The notes beneath the pieces were generated by a model. It was not told where the DNA came from and ran no database searches. It saw only the letters and a list, made by a program, of their open reading frames with translations. From assembly GCF_041431135.1 (NCBI RefSeq), contig NZ_CP107799.1:558001-622000 (forward strand): 64,000 nucleotides of DNA, in the 5' to 3' direction. This DNA is from Streptomyces sp. NBC_00554 (GTDB lineage Bacteria; Actinomycetota; Actinomycetes; Streptomycetales; Streptomycetaceae). The position numbers and the translations under genes were made by a program. This document shows positions 26,359 to 37,074 of this stretch, piece after piece (the stretch's first letter is position 1; each line of letters opens with the position of its first letter).

Positions 26359-26574
26359 ATGAGCAACCCCTATACGTACGAGTACAAGGTCGTCACCTTC
26401 CGGGAATCGCTGATCGGCGACGCCCTGGACAGCGGCAAGCTGGAGAAGGTCCTGAACAAGCACGCCGAGGACGGATGGGCGCTCAAGGCGATCACCTCCG
26501 CCGACGTCAAGGGGCGGATAGGCCCCGGCGCCGTGGAAGGGCTGCTCCTGACCCTGGAGCGTCCGCGCCAGTAG
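26359..26574 (+). CDS. DUF4177 domain-containing protein
   Basis: 71 residues, a normal size for the family. YEYKVVTFRESLIG and LNKHAEDGWALKAIT match the conserved DUF4177 pattern, a tiny alpha/beta fold of unknown function. Its end VEGLLLTLERPRQ forms the last strand. A strong hairpin lies 80 bases downstream. Confidence 0.85.
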   Translation: MSNPYTYEYKVVTFRESLIGDALDSGKLEKVLNKHAEDGWALKAITSADVKGRIGPGAVEGLLLTLERPRQ

Positions 26575-26655
26575 CCCCTGGCGGGGTGCGCGCTGCGCCG
26601 AGCCGGGGGATGCTGGAGCTGATGGGACAGCGGATCCGCAGGTACTACTGATGCC

Positions 26656-26688
26656 GTCGTAGGCCTTCCGGCACGGGAGGCCTACGAC
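26656..26688 (+). terminator. Intrinsic terminator after the DUF4177 gene
   Basis: An 11-bp perfect stem, GTCGTAGGCCT with AGGCCTACGAC, has an 11-base loop. It separates the DUF4177 gene from the VOC gene. Confidence 0.7.
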
Positions 26689-26730
26689 TGCTGGGCGGAT
26701 ACCGGCCGGTTACGTCAGAACGGTACGGCG

Positions 26731-27531
26731 ATGAAGAGCGACAGCACACTCCCCGGAGAGGTCGTCTCCAGTCAGTCGGTGTTCGGTGCGCCGTGCTGGG
26801 TCAGTCTGACCACGCGCGATCTGGCGGCCGCGGAGCGCTTCTACCAGGCCGTACTGGGCTGGGAGTGGCACGCGAGCAAGCTGGACGACGGGTACAGGAT
26901 CGCCGTGGTCGACGGGGTGCCCGTAGCCGGAATCTCCGCGGTGACCTCCCTGTGGCGGACGGCCGTGGCGTGGATCCCGTACTTCGCGGTGTCCAGCGCC
27001 GACGAAACCGTGGCCCGGAGCCATGAGCGCGGCGGTACGACAGCGGTGGGGCCGATCTCGTTCCCGCCGGGGCGGGCGGCGCTCCTCGCCGACCGGGACG
27101 GAGCGGTCTTCGGTATCTGGGAGGGCGAGCTCGTGGCCGGCTGGGAGACCTGGCGCCGCGCGGCGCCGGCCTTCATACGGCTGCACACCCGCGACGCCTT
27201 CGACGCCGCGATCTTCTACGGAGAGGTCCTGGGCTGGGCGTCCTCGGCCTCGGGAGTCTGCGAAGTCCACTACGAGGAGAGCGAGGTCGTACTGCGCAGC
27301 CAGGGCGACGTCGTCGCCCGGATCTACTCGGGCGCGGTGGGATCCGCGCCCGATCCCGAACTCAGGCCGCACTGGCAGATCCATTTCGCCGTCCCCGACG
27401 TGGAGGCCTGCGCCCGGGCCGCGCGAGCCCATGGCGGCACCGCCAATCAGGAGGGCCTCGGCTCGACGGAGGCGATCCTCAGCGATCCCGACGGAGCGCA
27501 CTTCACGGTGACGTCGAAGGCCGTCGTGTAG
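26731..27531 (+). CDS. VOC family protein (two glyoxalase/bleomycin-resistance-type domains)
   Basis: 266 residues with two tandem vicinal-oxygen-chelate domains. The first begins PCWVSLTTRDLAAAERFYQA and ends near DGAVFGIWEG. The second begins PAFIRLHTRDAFDAAIFYGE and ends DPDGAHFTVTS. Such pairs fold together into one metal-binding or ligand-binding cup. The family covers dioxygenases, glyoxalases and antibiotic-sequestering proteins, and which applies is not visible. It is soluble and monocistronic. Confidence 0.85.
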   Translation: MKSDSTLPGEVVSSQSVFGAPCWVSLTTRDLAAAERFYQAVLGWEWHASKLDDGYRIAVVDGVPVAGISAVTSLWRTAVAWIPYFAVSSADETVARSHERGGTTAVGPISFPPGRAALLADRDGAVFGIWEGELVAGWETWRRAAPAFIRLHTRDAFDAAIFYGEVLGWASSASGVCEVHYEESEVVLRSQGDVVARIYSGAVGSAPDPELRPHWQIHFAVPDVEACARAARAHGGTANQEGLGSTEAILSDPDGAHFTVTSKAVV

Positions 27532-27674
27532 CGGACCGTGTCCGCACAAAGTCTCCTCGCCCACGACGCGACGGAACCGGCGGATCAGGCTCCAATAGAG
27601 GGTGACGGGATACAACCGGTACGACCGGCGCCGCCGGACCCCTCAGCCCCACGGCGGCGCGATGGAGGTCCGCG

Positions 27675-28127
27675 ATGCCCACTGCTCTCCGGCTCCTGCC
27701 CGCCCTCGCCCCCGACCATCGCGAACGGCTGATGAGCCTGGCCCGGGAGGTTTCGTTCCCAGCGGACGGAAGGATCTTCGAAGCAGGCGGTACCGCCGAC
27801 CGTTTCTGGGTGGTGCGTTCCGGAACGGTCTCCCTGTACCAGCGGGTGGTCGCGGAGAGACGCATCTCCGTCGCGACGCTGGGGCCCGGTGATCTGCTCG
27901 GCTGGTCATGGCTGTTCCCTCCGCACCGGTGGGACTTCGGCGCCGAGGCCTTCAGTCCCGTACGCGCCTATGAATTCGATGCCGGGGACGTGCGTACCCT
28001 CTGCGACGCCGATGCGACGCTGGAGCTGTCCCTGACGCGGACGATCGCCGCCATCCTGGCCCACCGGCTCGAAACGACCCGGGCCGCGCTGATCGAGCAC
28101 TACGCGCGCCACGGCGGCAGCAGGTGA
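27675..28127 (+). CDS. Stand-alone cyclic-nucleotide-binding (CNB) domain protein
   Basis: 150 residues from ATG at 27675, behind GGAGG. The CRP-type beta-roll is clear: FPADGRIFEAGGTADRFWVV, SGTVSLYQRV, and the phosphate cassette region LGPGDLLGWSWLFPPHRW. The helical C-terminal stretch IAAILAHRLETTRAALIEHY corresponds to the CRP dimerisation helix. The DNA-binding winged helix that normally follows is absent. It is thus a sensor module that must act through a partner. A CNB-histidine kinase is encoded 5 kb downstream, but no link is shown. Confidence 0.8.
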   Translation: MPTALRLLPALAPDHRERLMSLAREVSFPADGRIFEAGGTADRFWVVRSGTVSLYQRVVAERRISVATLGPGDLLGWSWLFPPHRWDFGAEAFSPVRAYEFDAGDVRTLCDADATLELSLTRTIAAILAHRLETTRAALIEHYARHGGSR

Positions 28128-28172
28128 GCTGACGCGCCACCGTCCACAAGCGCCACCGTGTAGGAATCTCGT

Positions 28173-28970
28173 ATGACCGAGACCCCGGACTCCTTCGAAC
28201 TCCTTCCCGGCGCCGCCGGCTCCCCCGTGATCCTTCATGTGCCGCACTCCTCAAGGGAGATTCCGGCGCGGGTACGCGAGGGCATCGTGCTCGACGACGC
28301 GGCGCTGGAGCGCGAGTTGGACCACATCACGGACGCGCACACCGCGGAACTGGCCGCGGTGGTGGCGAAGGCGGCCGACGTCACGCCCTGGCGGTTCGTC
28401 AACCGGCTGTCCCGGCTGGTGATCGACCCCGAACGCTTCCCCGACGAACGGGAGGAAATGCGGGCCGTCGGCATGGGCGCGGTCTACACGCGGACCACGC
28501 ACCGGGCGCCGCTCCGGCCCGCCGAGGCCGACCCGCGACCGCTGATCGACCGTTACTTCCACCCGTACGCAGGGGCGATGACGGCGGCGGTGGCCGACCG
28601 GCTGGCCGCCACCGGGCGGGCCGTGGTCGTCGACGTCCACTCGTATCCGAGTGCCCGCCTGCCTTACGAACTGCACGGCGACGGTCCCCGGCCGCCCGTC
28701 TGCCTGGGCACCGACGGCTTTCACACACCGCCCGAACTCCTCGCCCTGGCGGAGAAGGCGTTCGCGGGCGTCGGCGGTGTGGGGATCGACAGCCCGTTCT
28801 CCGGTACGTACGTCCCGCTGCGGTACTACGAGCGGGAGCCGCGGGTCACGGCTCTGATGGTGGAGATCCGGCGGGATACGTACATGAGCGAGCCGGGTGG
28901 CCCGGCGGGCCCGGGGCTTGCACGTCTGGCTGTCGCGCTGGGGGCTCTCGTGGATGCCGTATCGCAGTAG
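28173..28970 (+). CDS. N-formylglutamate amidohydrolase
   Basis: 265 residues from ATG at 28173, 46 bases after the CNB gene. Family motifs are VILHVPHSSREIP, DHITDAHTAEL, RFVNRLSRLVIDPERFPDE and VVVDVHSYPS, which contain the likely zinc ligands. The enzyme hydrolyses N-formyl-L-glutamate to glutamate and formate, the last step of one histidine degradation route. No other hut genes are near, and some family members act on other N-acyl amino acids, so the exact substrate is inferred from the family. Confidence 0.88.
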   Translation: MTETPDSFELLPGAAGSPVILHVPHSSREIPARVREGIVLDDAALERELDHITDAHTAELAAVVAKAADVTPWRFVNRLSRLVIDPERFPDEREEMRAVGMGAVYTRTTHRAPLRPAEADPRPLIDRYFHPYAGAMTAAVADRLAATGRAVVVDVHSYPSARLPYELHGDGPRPPVCLGTDGFHTPPELLALAEKAFAGVGGVGIDSPFSGTYVPLRYYEREPRVTALMVEIRRDTYMSEPGGPAGPGLARLAVALGALVDAVSQ

Positions 28971-29001
28971 CCAGGTGGCCGGGCTCCCCCTAGGGTCAGG
29001 G

Positions 29002-29015
29002 TAAGCAATCGCTTA
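29002..29015. promoter_or_regulatory. TetR-type palindrome upstream of the amidohydrolase
   Basis: TAAGCAATCGCTTA has perfect arms TAAGC/GCTTA around AATC and lies 28 bases upstream of the start codon. TetR regulators of acyl-CoA and degradation genes in actinobacteria use this type of site. No TetR gene is in the window. Confidence 0.55.
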
Positions 29016-29042
29016 GTCACTGGCTCGGGGAGGCACGGAATC

Positions 29043-29867
29043 ATGCCGGTCGTCGACGCGTGGATGCAGCACCCCACACTCCGTCACTCCAACCACGAGA
29101 TGTTCGAGTCACTGCGCCGCTGGACGGGCCAGGGGCTCCTGGAGGAGCAGTTGTCGGTCAAGGCGACGGTGGCCGCGCTGGCCGCCGCCGATGTGGAGAC
29201 CGGGCTGTGCGCCGCCTGGTACGGACCGCAGGGGCCGCTCATCAGCAACGACGAGGTCGCGGATTTCGTCGCTCAGTCCGAGGGGCGGTTGCGCGGCGTC
29301 GCGGGAGTGGACCTGAGCAAGCCGGTCGCGGCCGTGCGGGAGCTGCGGCGGGCCGTCGGGGAGCTGGGCTTCGTGGCGCTCAGGATCGTGCCGTGGCTGT
29401 GGCAGCTGCCGCCCACCGACCGGCTCTACTACCCGTTGTACGCCGCCTGCGTCGAGCTCGGCGTCCCCTTCTGCACGCAGGTCGGGCACACCGGACCGCT
29501 GCGCCCCTCCGAGACCGGCCGGCCCATCCCGTACATCGACCAGGTCGCACTCGACTTCCCCGAACTGACCATCGTCTGCGGACACATCGGCTACCCGTGG
29601 ACCACGGAGATGATCGCGGTGGCCGACAAGCACGCAGGGGTCTACATCGACACCAGCGCCTACACGGCGCGCCGCTATCCGCCCGAGCTGGTGGAGTATC
29701 TGCGCGGCCGGGGACGCCGCAAGGTCCTCTTCGGCAGCAACTACCCGATGATCACTCCCGCTCAGGCCCTGGAACACCTCGCCGACCTGCACCTCGACGA
29801 CGAGGCCACCGAGCTGTTCCTGGCAGGCAACGCCCGATCCGTCTTCCGCCTCGGGGATCATTCGTAG
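29043..29867 (+). CDS. Amidohydrolase family protein (amidohydrolase 2 type)
   Basis: 274 residues from ATG at 29043 with GGGAGG upstream. It has a TIM-barrel metal-dependent hydrolase fold: the N-terminal strand MPVVDAWMQHP, the middle HTGPLRP, the strand IVCGHIGYPW and the C-terminal FGSNYPMITPAQALEHL. The classical HxH of the first strand appears reduced to DAWMQH, so metal binding may be altered, as in decarboxylase-type members. The substrate is unknown. The TetR-type palindrome in its promoter region suggests inducible expression as part of a degradative pathway encoded elsewhere. Confidence 0.82.
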   Translation: MPVVDAWMQHPTLRHSNHEMFESLRRWTGQGLLEEQLSVKATVAALAAADVETGLCAAWYGPQGPLISNDEVADFVAQSEGRLRGVAGVDLSKPVAAVRELRRAVGELGFVALRIVPWLWQLPPTDRLYYPLYAACVELGVPFCTQVGHTGPLRPSETGRPIPYIDQVALDFPELTIVCGHIGYPWTTEMIAVADKHAGVYIDTSAYTARRYPPELVEYLRGRGRRKVLFGSNYPMITPAQALEHLADLHLDDEATELFLAGNARSVFRLGDHS

Positions 29868-29923
29868 ATGCTTGGGCCGGACCGTGTTCGACTCCGAGGT
29901 CCCTGAACGAGGGCAGCACGTCG

Positions 29924-31174
29924 ATGGCTTTGCAGATCAGCGCCACCAACCCGGAGCATCCCGCGCTCCTGCTCGAACTTCCCTGGCAGCTGCCCCTGGA
30001 GGAGTGGCCCGAGCACTATCTCGTCCCGCTGCCGCGCGGCATCTCACGGCACGTGGTGCGCTATGCGCGCGCCGGGGCCGAGGTCGTGGCGGTCAAGGAG
30101 CTGGCCGAGCGGCCCGCGGTGCGCGAGTACGAGCTGCTGCGCAGCCTGGACCGGCTCGGTATCCCGGCGGTGGACCCGCTCGCCGTGGTCACCGAGCGCA
30201 CGGACGAGAAGGGCGAGCCGCTGGAGCCCGTGCTGATCACCCGGCATCTGGGCGGCTCGATGCCGTACCGGTCGATGTTCGAGACGACGATGCGGCCCGC
30301 CACCATGCACCGGCTGATGGACGCCCTCGCCGTGCTTCTGGTCCGGCTGCATCTGGCGGGGTTCGCCTGGGGCGACTGCTCGCTGTCCAACACGCTGTTC
30401 CGGCGGGACGCCGGGGCGTACGCGGCCTACCTCGTGGACGCCGAGACCGGGGATCTGCACCCCCAGCTCAGCAGCGGGCAGCGGGAGTACGACCTCGATC
30501 TCGCCCGCGTCAACATCAGCGGCGAACTGCTGGACCTGGAGGCGGCCGGAGCCCTGCACCCCTCCGTGGACCCGATCGAGTTCGGTGCGGAGATCTGCGC
30601 GCGCTACCAGGGACTGTGGGACGAGCTGACCCGTACATCGGTGTACCCGGCGGGCAAGCACCACTACATCGACCGGCGCATCCGCCGCCTCAACGACCTC
30701 GGATTCGACGTCGCCGAGATGCAGATAGCGCACTCCTCGAACGGTGACACCGTCACCTTCGTCCCCAAGGTCGTCGACGCGGGCCACCACCAGCGCCAGC
30801 TGCTGCGCCTGACCGGGCTCGACACCGAGGAGAACCAGGCACGCCGGCTGCTGAACGACCTGGAGAGCTGGATGGCCACCCAGGACGACTACGCGCCGGG
30901 CGACCCGCTCGCCGCCCGCCCCGAGGTGCTCGCACACCGCTGGGTCCGGGACGTGTTCCGTCCGACGGTCCGTGCCGTGCCGCTGGACCTGCGCGGCTCC
31001 ATGGACGCGGCCGAGCTGTACCACGAGCTCCTCGAACACCGCTGGTACCTGTCCGAGCACGCTCAGCACGACATCGGCCTGGACACGGTCGTGGACGACT
31101 ACGTCACGAACATTCTCCCCAAGGTCCGGGAGACCCTGCCACCACGGGCGGACACCGCTGCCCCGCCCGCCTGA
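29924..31174 (+). CDS. DUF4032 domain-containing, LPS-kinase-like protein
   Basis: 416 residues from ATG at 29924, with GAGGG upstream. The N-terminal half is kinase-like: VVAVKELAERPAVREYE resembles the ATP-anchoring lysine and glutamate, GFAWGDCSLSNTLF is a catalytic loop (near residue 150) and YLVDAETGD takes the place of the DFG segment. The C-terminal half is the DUF4032 domain. A phosphotransferase acting on a lipid, sugar or protein is likely, but the substrate is unknown. It lies 118 bases upstream of the three-gene redox-signalling unit in the same direction and might belong to it functionally. Confidence 0.8.
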   Translation: MALQISATNPEHPALLLELPWQLPLEEWPEHYLVPLPRGISRHVVRYARAGAEVVAVKELAERPAVREYELLRSLDRLGIPAVDPLAVVTERTDEKGEPLEPVLITRHLGGSMPYRSMFETTMRPATMHRLMDALAVLLVRLHLAGFAWGDCSLSNTLFRRDAGAYAAYLVDAETGDLHPQLSSGQREYDLDLARVNISGELLDLEAAGALHPSVDPIEFGAEICARYQGLWDELTRTSVYPAGKHHYIDRRIRRLNDLGFDVAEMQIAHSSNGDTVTFVPKVVDAGHHQRQLLRLTGLDTEENQARRLLNDLESWMATQDDYAPGDPLAARPEVLAHRWVRDVFRPTVRAVPLDLRGSMDAAELYHELLEHRWYLSEHAQHDIGLDTVVDDYVTNILPKVRETLPPRADTAAPPA

Positions 31175-31199
31175 GTACCCGCTTCCAGAGCAAAGCCGA

Positions 31200-31219
31200 C
31201 CGATCGTACATACGATTGG
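31200..31219. promoter_or_regulatory. Inverted repeat upstream of the redox-signalling operon
   Basis: ATCGT-ACAT-ACGAT at 31203-31216 is perfect, and the flanks extend it to 20 bases with one mismatched pair. It lies 74 bases before the start of the REC/FAD-oxidoreductase gene, in the only gap of the cluster. It is a candidate operator or activator site. Confidence 0.5.
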
Positions 31220-31292
31220 CCCTGTACCTGCCGCGCGGCCGCCCGTGGGCGTACGGCCGGGACGACACTTACCTGCTCGGGGTGGGAGACGT

Positions 31293-32965
31293 ATGGCACA
31301 GGCCGCCAGTCCAACGCGGACCGTCATTCTGACCGTGGATGACGATCCCGGAGTGTCGCGCGCCGTGGCCCGCGACCTCCGGCGCCGCTACGGCGAGTCG
31401 CACCGCATCGTGCGCGCCGAGTCCGGGGAGGCCGCGCTGGACGCGCTGCGCGAGCTGAAGCTGCGCGGCGACCAGGTGGCGGTGATCCTGGCGGACTACC
31501 GGATGCCGCAGATGAACGGCATCGAGTTCCTCGAGCAGGCGATCGACGTCTATCCGGGCGCGCGTCGAGTGCTGCTGACCGCGTACGCGGACACGAACGC
31601 GGCGATCGACGCGATCAATGTGATCGACCTCGACCACTACCTGCTCAAGCCGTGGGATCCCCCGGAGGAGAAGCTCTATCCGGTCCTGGACGACCTCCTC
31701 GACGCGTGGCGGGCGAGCGACTACCGGCCCGTGGGCATCTGCAAGGTGGTCGGCCACCGGTGGTCGGCGCGCTCCTCAGGCGTACGGGAGTTCCTGGCCC
31801 GCAATCAGGTGCCGTACCGCTGGTACTCGTCCGACACACCCGAGGGCGTACGGCTGCTCGCCGCCGCCGGGCAGGACGGGGAACGGCTGCCGCTGGTGAT
31901 CACTCCGGACGGTACGCCGCTGGTGGAGCCCGATGATCCGGATCTGGCGGCCCAGGTGGGGCTGGCCACGACGCCGACGGCCGAGTTCTACGACCTCGTC
32001 GTCATCGGCGGTGGTCCCGCCGGGCTCGGGGCGGCCGTGTACGGCGCGTCCGAGGGGCTGCGGACCGTCCTCGTCGAGCGGTCGGCAACCGGGGGTCAGG
32101 CGGGGCAGAGCTCGCGGATCGAGAACTACCTCGGCTTCCCGGACGGGGTGTCCGGGGCGCAGCTCACCGACCGGGCACGGCGGCAGGCGGCGAAGTTCGG
32201 TGCCGAGATCCTCACCGCGCGGGAGGTGACCGGGCTCGAGGTCACCGGGGCCTCGCGCACGATCCACTTCTCGGACGGTTCCGCGATCGCCGCGCACTCC
32301 GTGATCCTGGCGACCGGAGTGTCCTACCGGCAGCTGGACGCGCCCGGGCTGGCTGATCTGACCGGCTGCGGGGTCTTCTACGGTTCGGCGCTCACGGAGG
32401 CGGCCGCCTGCCAGGGCCATGACGTGTACATCGTGGGCGGGGCGAACTCGGCCGGGCAGGCCGCCATGTTCCTGGCGCGCGGCGCCAAGTCCGTCACCAT
32501 CCTGATTCGCGGCTCGTCCCTGTCCGCCTCGATGTCGGCCTACCTGGTCCAGCAGATCTCGGACGCGCCCAACATCACTGTGCGCGCCGGCACGGTCGTC
32601 GAGGCCGCGCACGGTTCGGACCACCTGGAACAGCTGACGCTGCGGGATGTGGCGAGCGGGCACACCGAACTCGTCGACGCGCAGTGGATGTTCGTTTTCA
32701 TCGGGGCGGCCCCGCTCACCGACTGGCTGGAGGGGACCGTGCTCAGGGACGCGCGCGGATTCATCATGGCCGGGCCCGACATGACCCTGGACGGGCAGCC
32801 GCCCGAGGACTGGGAGCTGGACCGGCCGCCGTACCACCTGGAGACCAATGTGCCCGGCGTGTTCGTGGCCGGGGACGCGCGTGCCGAGTCCGCGAAGCGG
32901 GTCGCGTCCGCCGTCGGAGAGGGAGCCATGGCCGTGATGCTCGTACACCGTTATCTGGAGCAGTC

Positions 32966-32969
<4 letters not shown>
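31293..32969 (+). CDS. Response-regulator/redoxin-like/FAD-dependent oxidoreductase fusion
   Basis: 558 residues from ATG at 31293. Domains in order: a receiver domain (about 10-125) with acidic VDDDP, phospho-acceptor Asp68 in LADYRMPQMNG and Lys119 in LLKPWD; a glutaredoxin-like segment (about 147-225; VVGHRWSARSSG, NQVPYRWYSSD, LPLVITPDGTPLV) that lacks a CxxC pair; and a thioredoxin-reductase-like flavoprotein (about 233-555) with VVIGGGPAGLGAA, VGGANSAGQAA and FVAGDARAES. The redox disulfide of thioredoxin reductases is reduced to one cysteine, Cys358, in LTGCGVFYG. It therefore probably links phosphorylation to flavin or NADPH redox state. Its stop overlaps the start of a histidine kinase by 4 bases. 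Confidence 0.9.
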
Positions 32970-34455
<1,486 letters not shown>

Positions 34456-34459
<4 letters not shown>

Positions 34460-34806
34460 CCCTGCCTGCCGGAATCGACCCGAGCGTCCCGCCGAGCGGT
34501 ACGGGGTGCGTCGAATGCGATGCCGTCGAGGGATGGTGGGTGCATCTGCGGCGCTGCGCCCAGTGCGGTCACATCGGCTGTTGCGACAGCTCGCCCGCCA
34601 AGCACGCCACCGCACACGCGAAGAGCAGCGGCCATCCCGTCGTCCGCAGCTTCGAACCCGGCGAGAACTGGTTCTGGAACTACGACTCCTCCGAGATGTA
34701 CGAGTCGGGTCCGGACCTCGCTCCCCCGCTGAGCCATCCCCTGGACCAGCCGGCGCCGGGGCCCGCGGGGCGGGTTCCGGCGAACTGGGCGCAAACACTG
34801 GGCTGA
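34456..34806 (+). CDS. UBP-type zinc finger protein
   Basis: 116 residues; the ATG overlaps the kinase stop (ATGA), so all three genes are translationally coupled. The UBP-type finger is complete: GCVECD, RRCAQCGHIGCCDSS and KHATAHAKSSGHPVVRS give Cys18, Cys21, Cys34, Cys37, Cys42 and histidines near 49-60 as zinc ligands. In eukaryotes this finger binds the free C-terminus of ubiquitin. In bacteria it recurs beside or fused to sensor kinases and flavoproteins, where its ligand is unknown. The tail QPAPGPAGRVPANWAQTLG is disordered-looking. Confidence 0.9.
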
Positions 34807-34824
34807 GCCGGCGAAGGTCGTCTC

Positions 34825-35619
34825 CTACGGGAGGATCGAGTCGACGTAACCGCCGTCGACCCGTACGGCTCCCCCGGTCGTCGCCGATGCCTGGTCCGAG
34901 CTGAGATAGACGACGAGGTTCGCGATCTCCTCGGGTTCGATCAGCCGCTGCAGGAGCGACTGCGGACGGTACTCGCGCATGAAGGTGCGCTGCGCCTCGT
35001 CCCAGGGCAGGGAGCGGTCCACGAGTTCGTAGACGAAGTCCTCCACTCCGCCCGTGTGCGTGGGCCCTGCGATAACGGAGTTGACGGTGACGCCCGTCCC
35101 CGCGGCCTCCTTCGCGAAACCCCGGCTCACGGCGAGCAGCGCGGTCTTGGACATGCCGTAGTGGATCATTTCGGCCGGGACCGCGATGGCCGAGTCGCTC
35201 GCGATGTACTGGATGCGCCCCCAGCCGCGGGCCGTCATTCCCGGCAGACAGGCGCGGGTGAGGCGGACCGCCGAGAGGACGTTCACCTCGAAGTAGCGCC
35301 GCCACTCGTCGTCGGTGATCTCCAGCGCCGGTTTGGCTCCGAAGATGCCGAGGTTGTTGACGAGGATGTCCACCTCGGGCAGGACCTCCATGGCCGTGGC
35401 CGCTCCTTCCTCGGTGCCAAGGTCGGCGGCCACGGGAACGAACTCCGCCTGTGGTGCCTGCGCCGCGAACCGCTCGATGGCCTCCCGCACACGGTCCGGA
35501 TCCCTGCCGCTGACGCCGACACGGGCACCCGCCCCTGCCAGGCCCTGGGCGATCGCCGCCCCGATGCCCTGCGTCGAGCCGGTGACGAGCGCGGTCCGTC
35601 CTTCGAGATTCAGCTGCAT
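34825..35619 (-). CDS. SDR family oxidoreductase
   Basis: 264 residues from the ATG at 35619, which has GGAG about 8 bases upstream; the frame is open to 35655. The motifs are TGSTQGIG for the cofactor, NNLG in place of NNAG, serine in IASDSAIA and the catalytic tyrosine/lysine in YGMSK. The C-terminus TTGGAVRVDGGYVDSILP is typical of 3-oxoacyl-ACP-reductase-like members. The arginine in GVSGRDPDRV favours NADP(H). The substrate is unknown. It converges on the redox-signalling operon with a gap of only 18 bases. Confidence 0.87.
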   Translation of the reverse strand: MQLNLEGRTALVTGSTQGIGAAIAQGLAGAGARVGVSGRDPDRVREAIERFAAQAPQAEFVPVAADLGTEEGAATAMEVLPEVDILVNNLGIFGAKPALEITDDEWRRYFEVNVLSAVRLTRACLPGMTARGWGRIQYIASDSAIAVPAEMIHYGMSKTALLAVSRGFAKEAAGTGVTVNSVIAGPTHTGGVEDFVYELVDRSLPWDEAQRTFMREYRPQSLLQRLIEPEEIANLVVYLSSDQASATTGGAVRVDGGYVDSILP

Positions 35620-35787
35620 CAGCACACTCCACTGCGGTGTCGGGGGCCGGGGCACGTTCTCCCCGTACGATCATCGGCGATTACCCATGCATCGGCATGC
35701 GATGCGCCCGGCGCCGGACGAACACGGCCCGGACGCCACCGTGGGCCGTGAAGGTGCGGCCGGTTGCCTGGTCATGTTCGGTTGCCT

Positions 35788-36915
35788 TCAGCCCGGTTGG
35801 AAGAACGCGAGCATTTTCCGGCCGGCGTCCGGCGACGTCAGGATTTCCTGGATGTGCGCAGACTGTCGGCCCGCAGCGCCGGTGCGTTCGAACATCTCGC
35901 GTTCGTATTCCTTGACTGCGGCGGGAAGGTCGTCCGGGTGCGCGGCCAGCGCGAGGCCGAGCAGGGCGCCGTCGAGCAGCGCCATGTTGGCGCCCTGCCC
36001 CACCGGCGGCATCAGGTGCGCGGCATCGCCGAGCAGCGTGACGTCCGGCCTCGACGGCCAGGTCAGGCCGACCGGGAGAGTGGTGATCGACCGTGGCAGG
36101 ACGGTATCGTCGCAGGCCGCGATCAGCGCGGTGAACCGTGAGTCCCAGCCGGGGAGCAGGTCGATCAGCCGGACCCGGGCGGCGACTGGGTCGCCGAACG
36201 GGATGCTGCTGGTCGCGAACCAGTCCTCGGCGGTGTCGTAGAAGCTGAGGTAGATGCGCACGCGGCCGTCACCGTTGCGCTGCGCCGACAGGGATTGTCC
36301 GTTGCCGAGCACCCAGTAGTTGCCGCGCCCGACCATCGCCGCGAGGTCGGGGTGGGTGCGGTCGATGTCGGGAATGCCGAGCTCGACGACGTTTTGGCCT
36401 GTGTGCGCCGGGCGGGCGTCGGTGAGCAGCGCGCGGACCCGGGAGGCCGCGCCGTCGGCGCCGACCAGCAGGTCGTACGTCGCACTGCTGCCGTCGGCCA
36501 AGTACAGCAGGCCATTGTCGGCGGACTCGAACGCGCGCCCCCAGCGCACCGTGTGTTCGGGGAGAGAGTCCAGCAGCAGGTTGCGCAGATCGGCACGGTC
36601 GACCTCGGGTCGCTCAAGCGGGGCGTCATCGGGCGTGTCCTCCTGCAGCAGCAGGGTGCCGTCCGGCTCGAGAAGGCGCATGTCCTGGCCTTCACCGCGG
36701 GCAATCGCGTGGAACTGGTCGATCAGGCCGGCCTCGCGCAACGCCCGCTGCCCGGTTCCTGAGTGCAGATCAAGCATGCCGCCCTGTCCACGCGCGTCGC
36801 GTGACGATTCCCGTTCGTACACGACGGCGTCGATGCCGTTCACGTGCAGCACCCGGGCAAGGGCCAGGCCACCCAGTCCGGCTCCGACGATGGCGATGGT
36901 GGTGGCGGTGGTCAC
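35788..36915 (-). CDS. FAD-dependent monooxygenase (TetX-like)
   Basis: 375 residues with a GTG start at 36915. Group A flavin hydroxylase motifs are present: IVGAGLGGLALARVL for FAD, GADGAASRVR, and GDAAHLMPPVGQGANMALLDG. The N-terminal RGQGGMLDLHSGTGQRAL and the overall length resemble TetX-type tetracycline destructases and related PHBH-fold hydroxylases. Whether it inactivates a drug or acts in catabolism cannot be decided from sequence. No regulator is adjacent. The upstream 337 bases hold only a gene remnant, so its promoter lies in decayed sequence. Confidence 0.85.
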   Translation of the reverse strand: MTTATTIAIVGAGLGGLALARVLHVNGIDAVVYERESSRDARGQGGMLDLHSGTGQRALREAGLIDQFHAIARGEGQDMRLLEPDGTLLLQEDTPDDAPLERPEVDRADLRNLLLDSLPEHTVRWGRAFESADNGLLYLADGSSATYDLLVGADGAASRVRALLTDARPAHTGQNVVELGIPDIDRTHPDLAAMVGRGNYWVLGNGQSLSAQRNGDGRVRIYLSFYDTAEDWFATSSIPFGDPVAARVRLIDLLPGWDSRFTALIAACDDTVLPRSITTLPVGLTWPSRPDVTLLGDAAHLMPPVGQGANMALLDGALLGLALAAHPDDLPAAVKEYEREMFERTGAAGRQSAHIQEILTSPDAGRKMLAFFQPG

Positions 36916-37074
36916 GGTCGCCTCCGATTCGCCGTATTGCCTGCTCGCGGGAGTTCGACCCGTAGTGCGCGCCGGCCATCGCCGGTGGGGCGCAGAACGC
37001 GATCCCGGACTCGCCGATCGCCTCGGCCGGGAGCGTCGTCAGCCGGGCGGCCCCGGACGGTTCGGCGAGGCGCG

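Noticed and set aside
26582..26651. Short plus-strand frame ending MLELMGQRIRRYY
   Set aside because: Too short and without a ribosome site; it may be the tail of a lost gene, but nothing supports an assignment.
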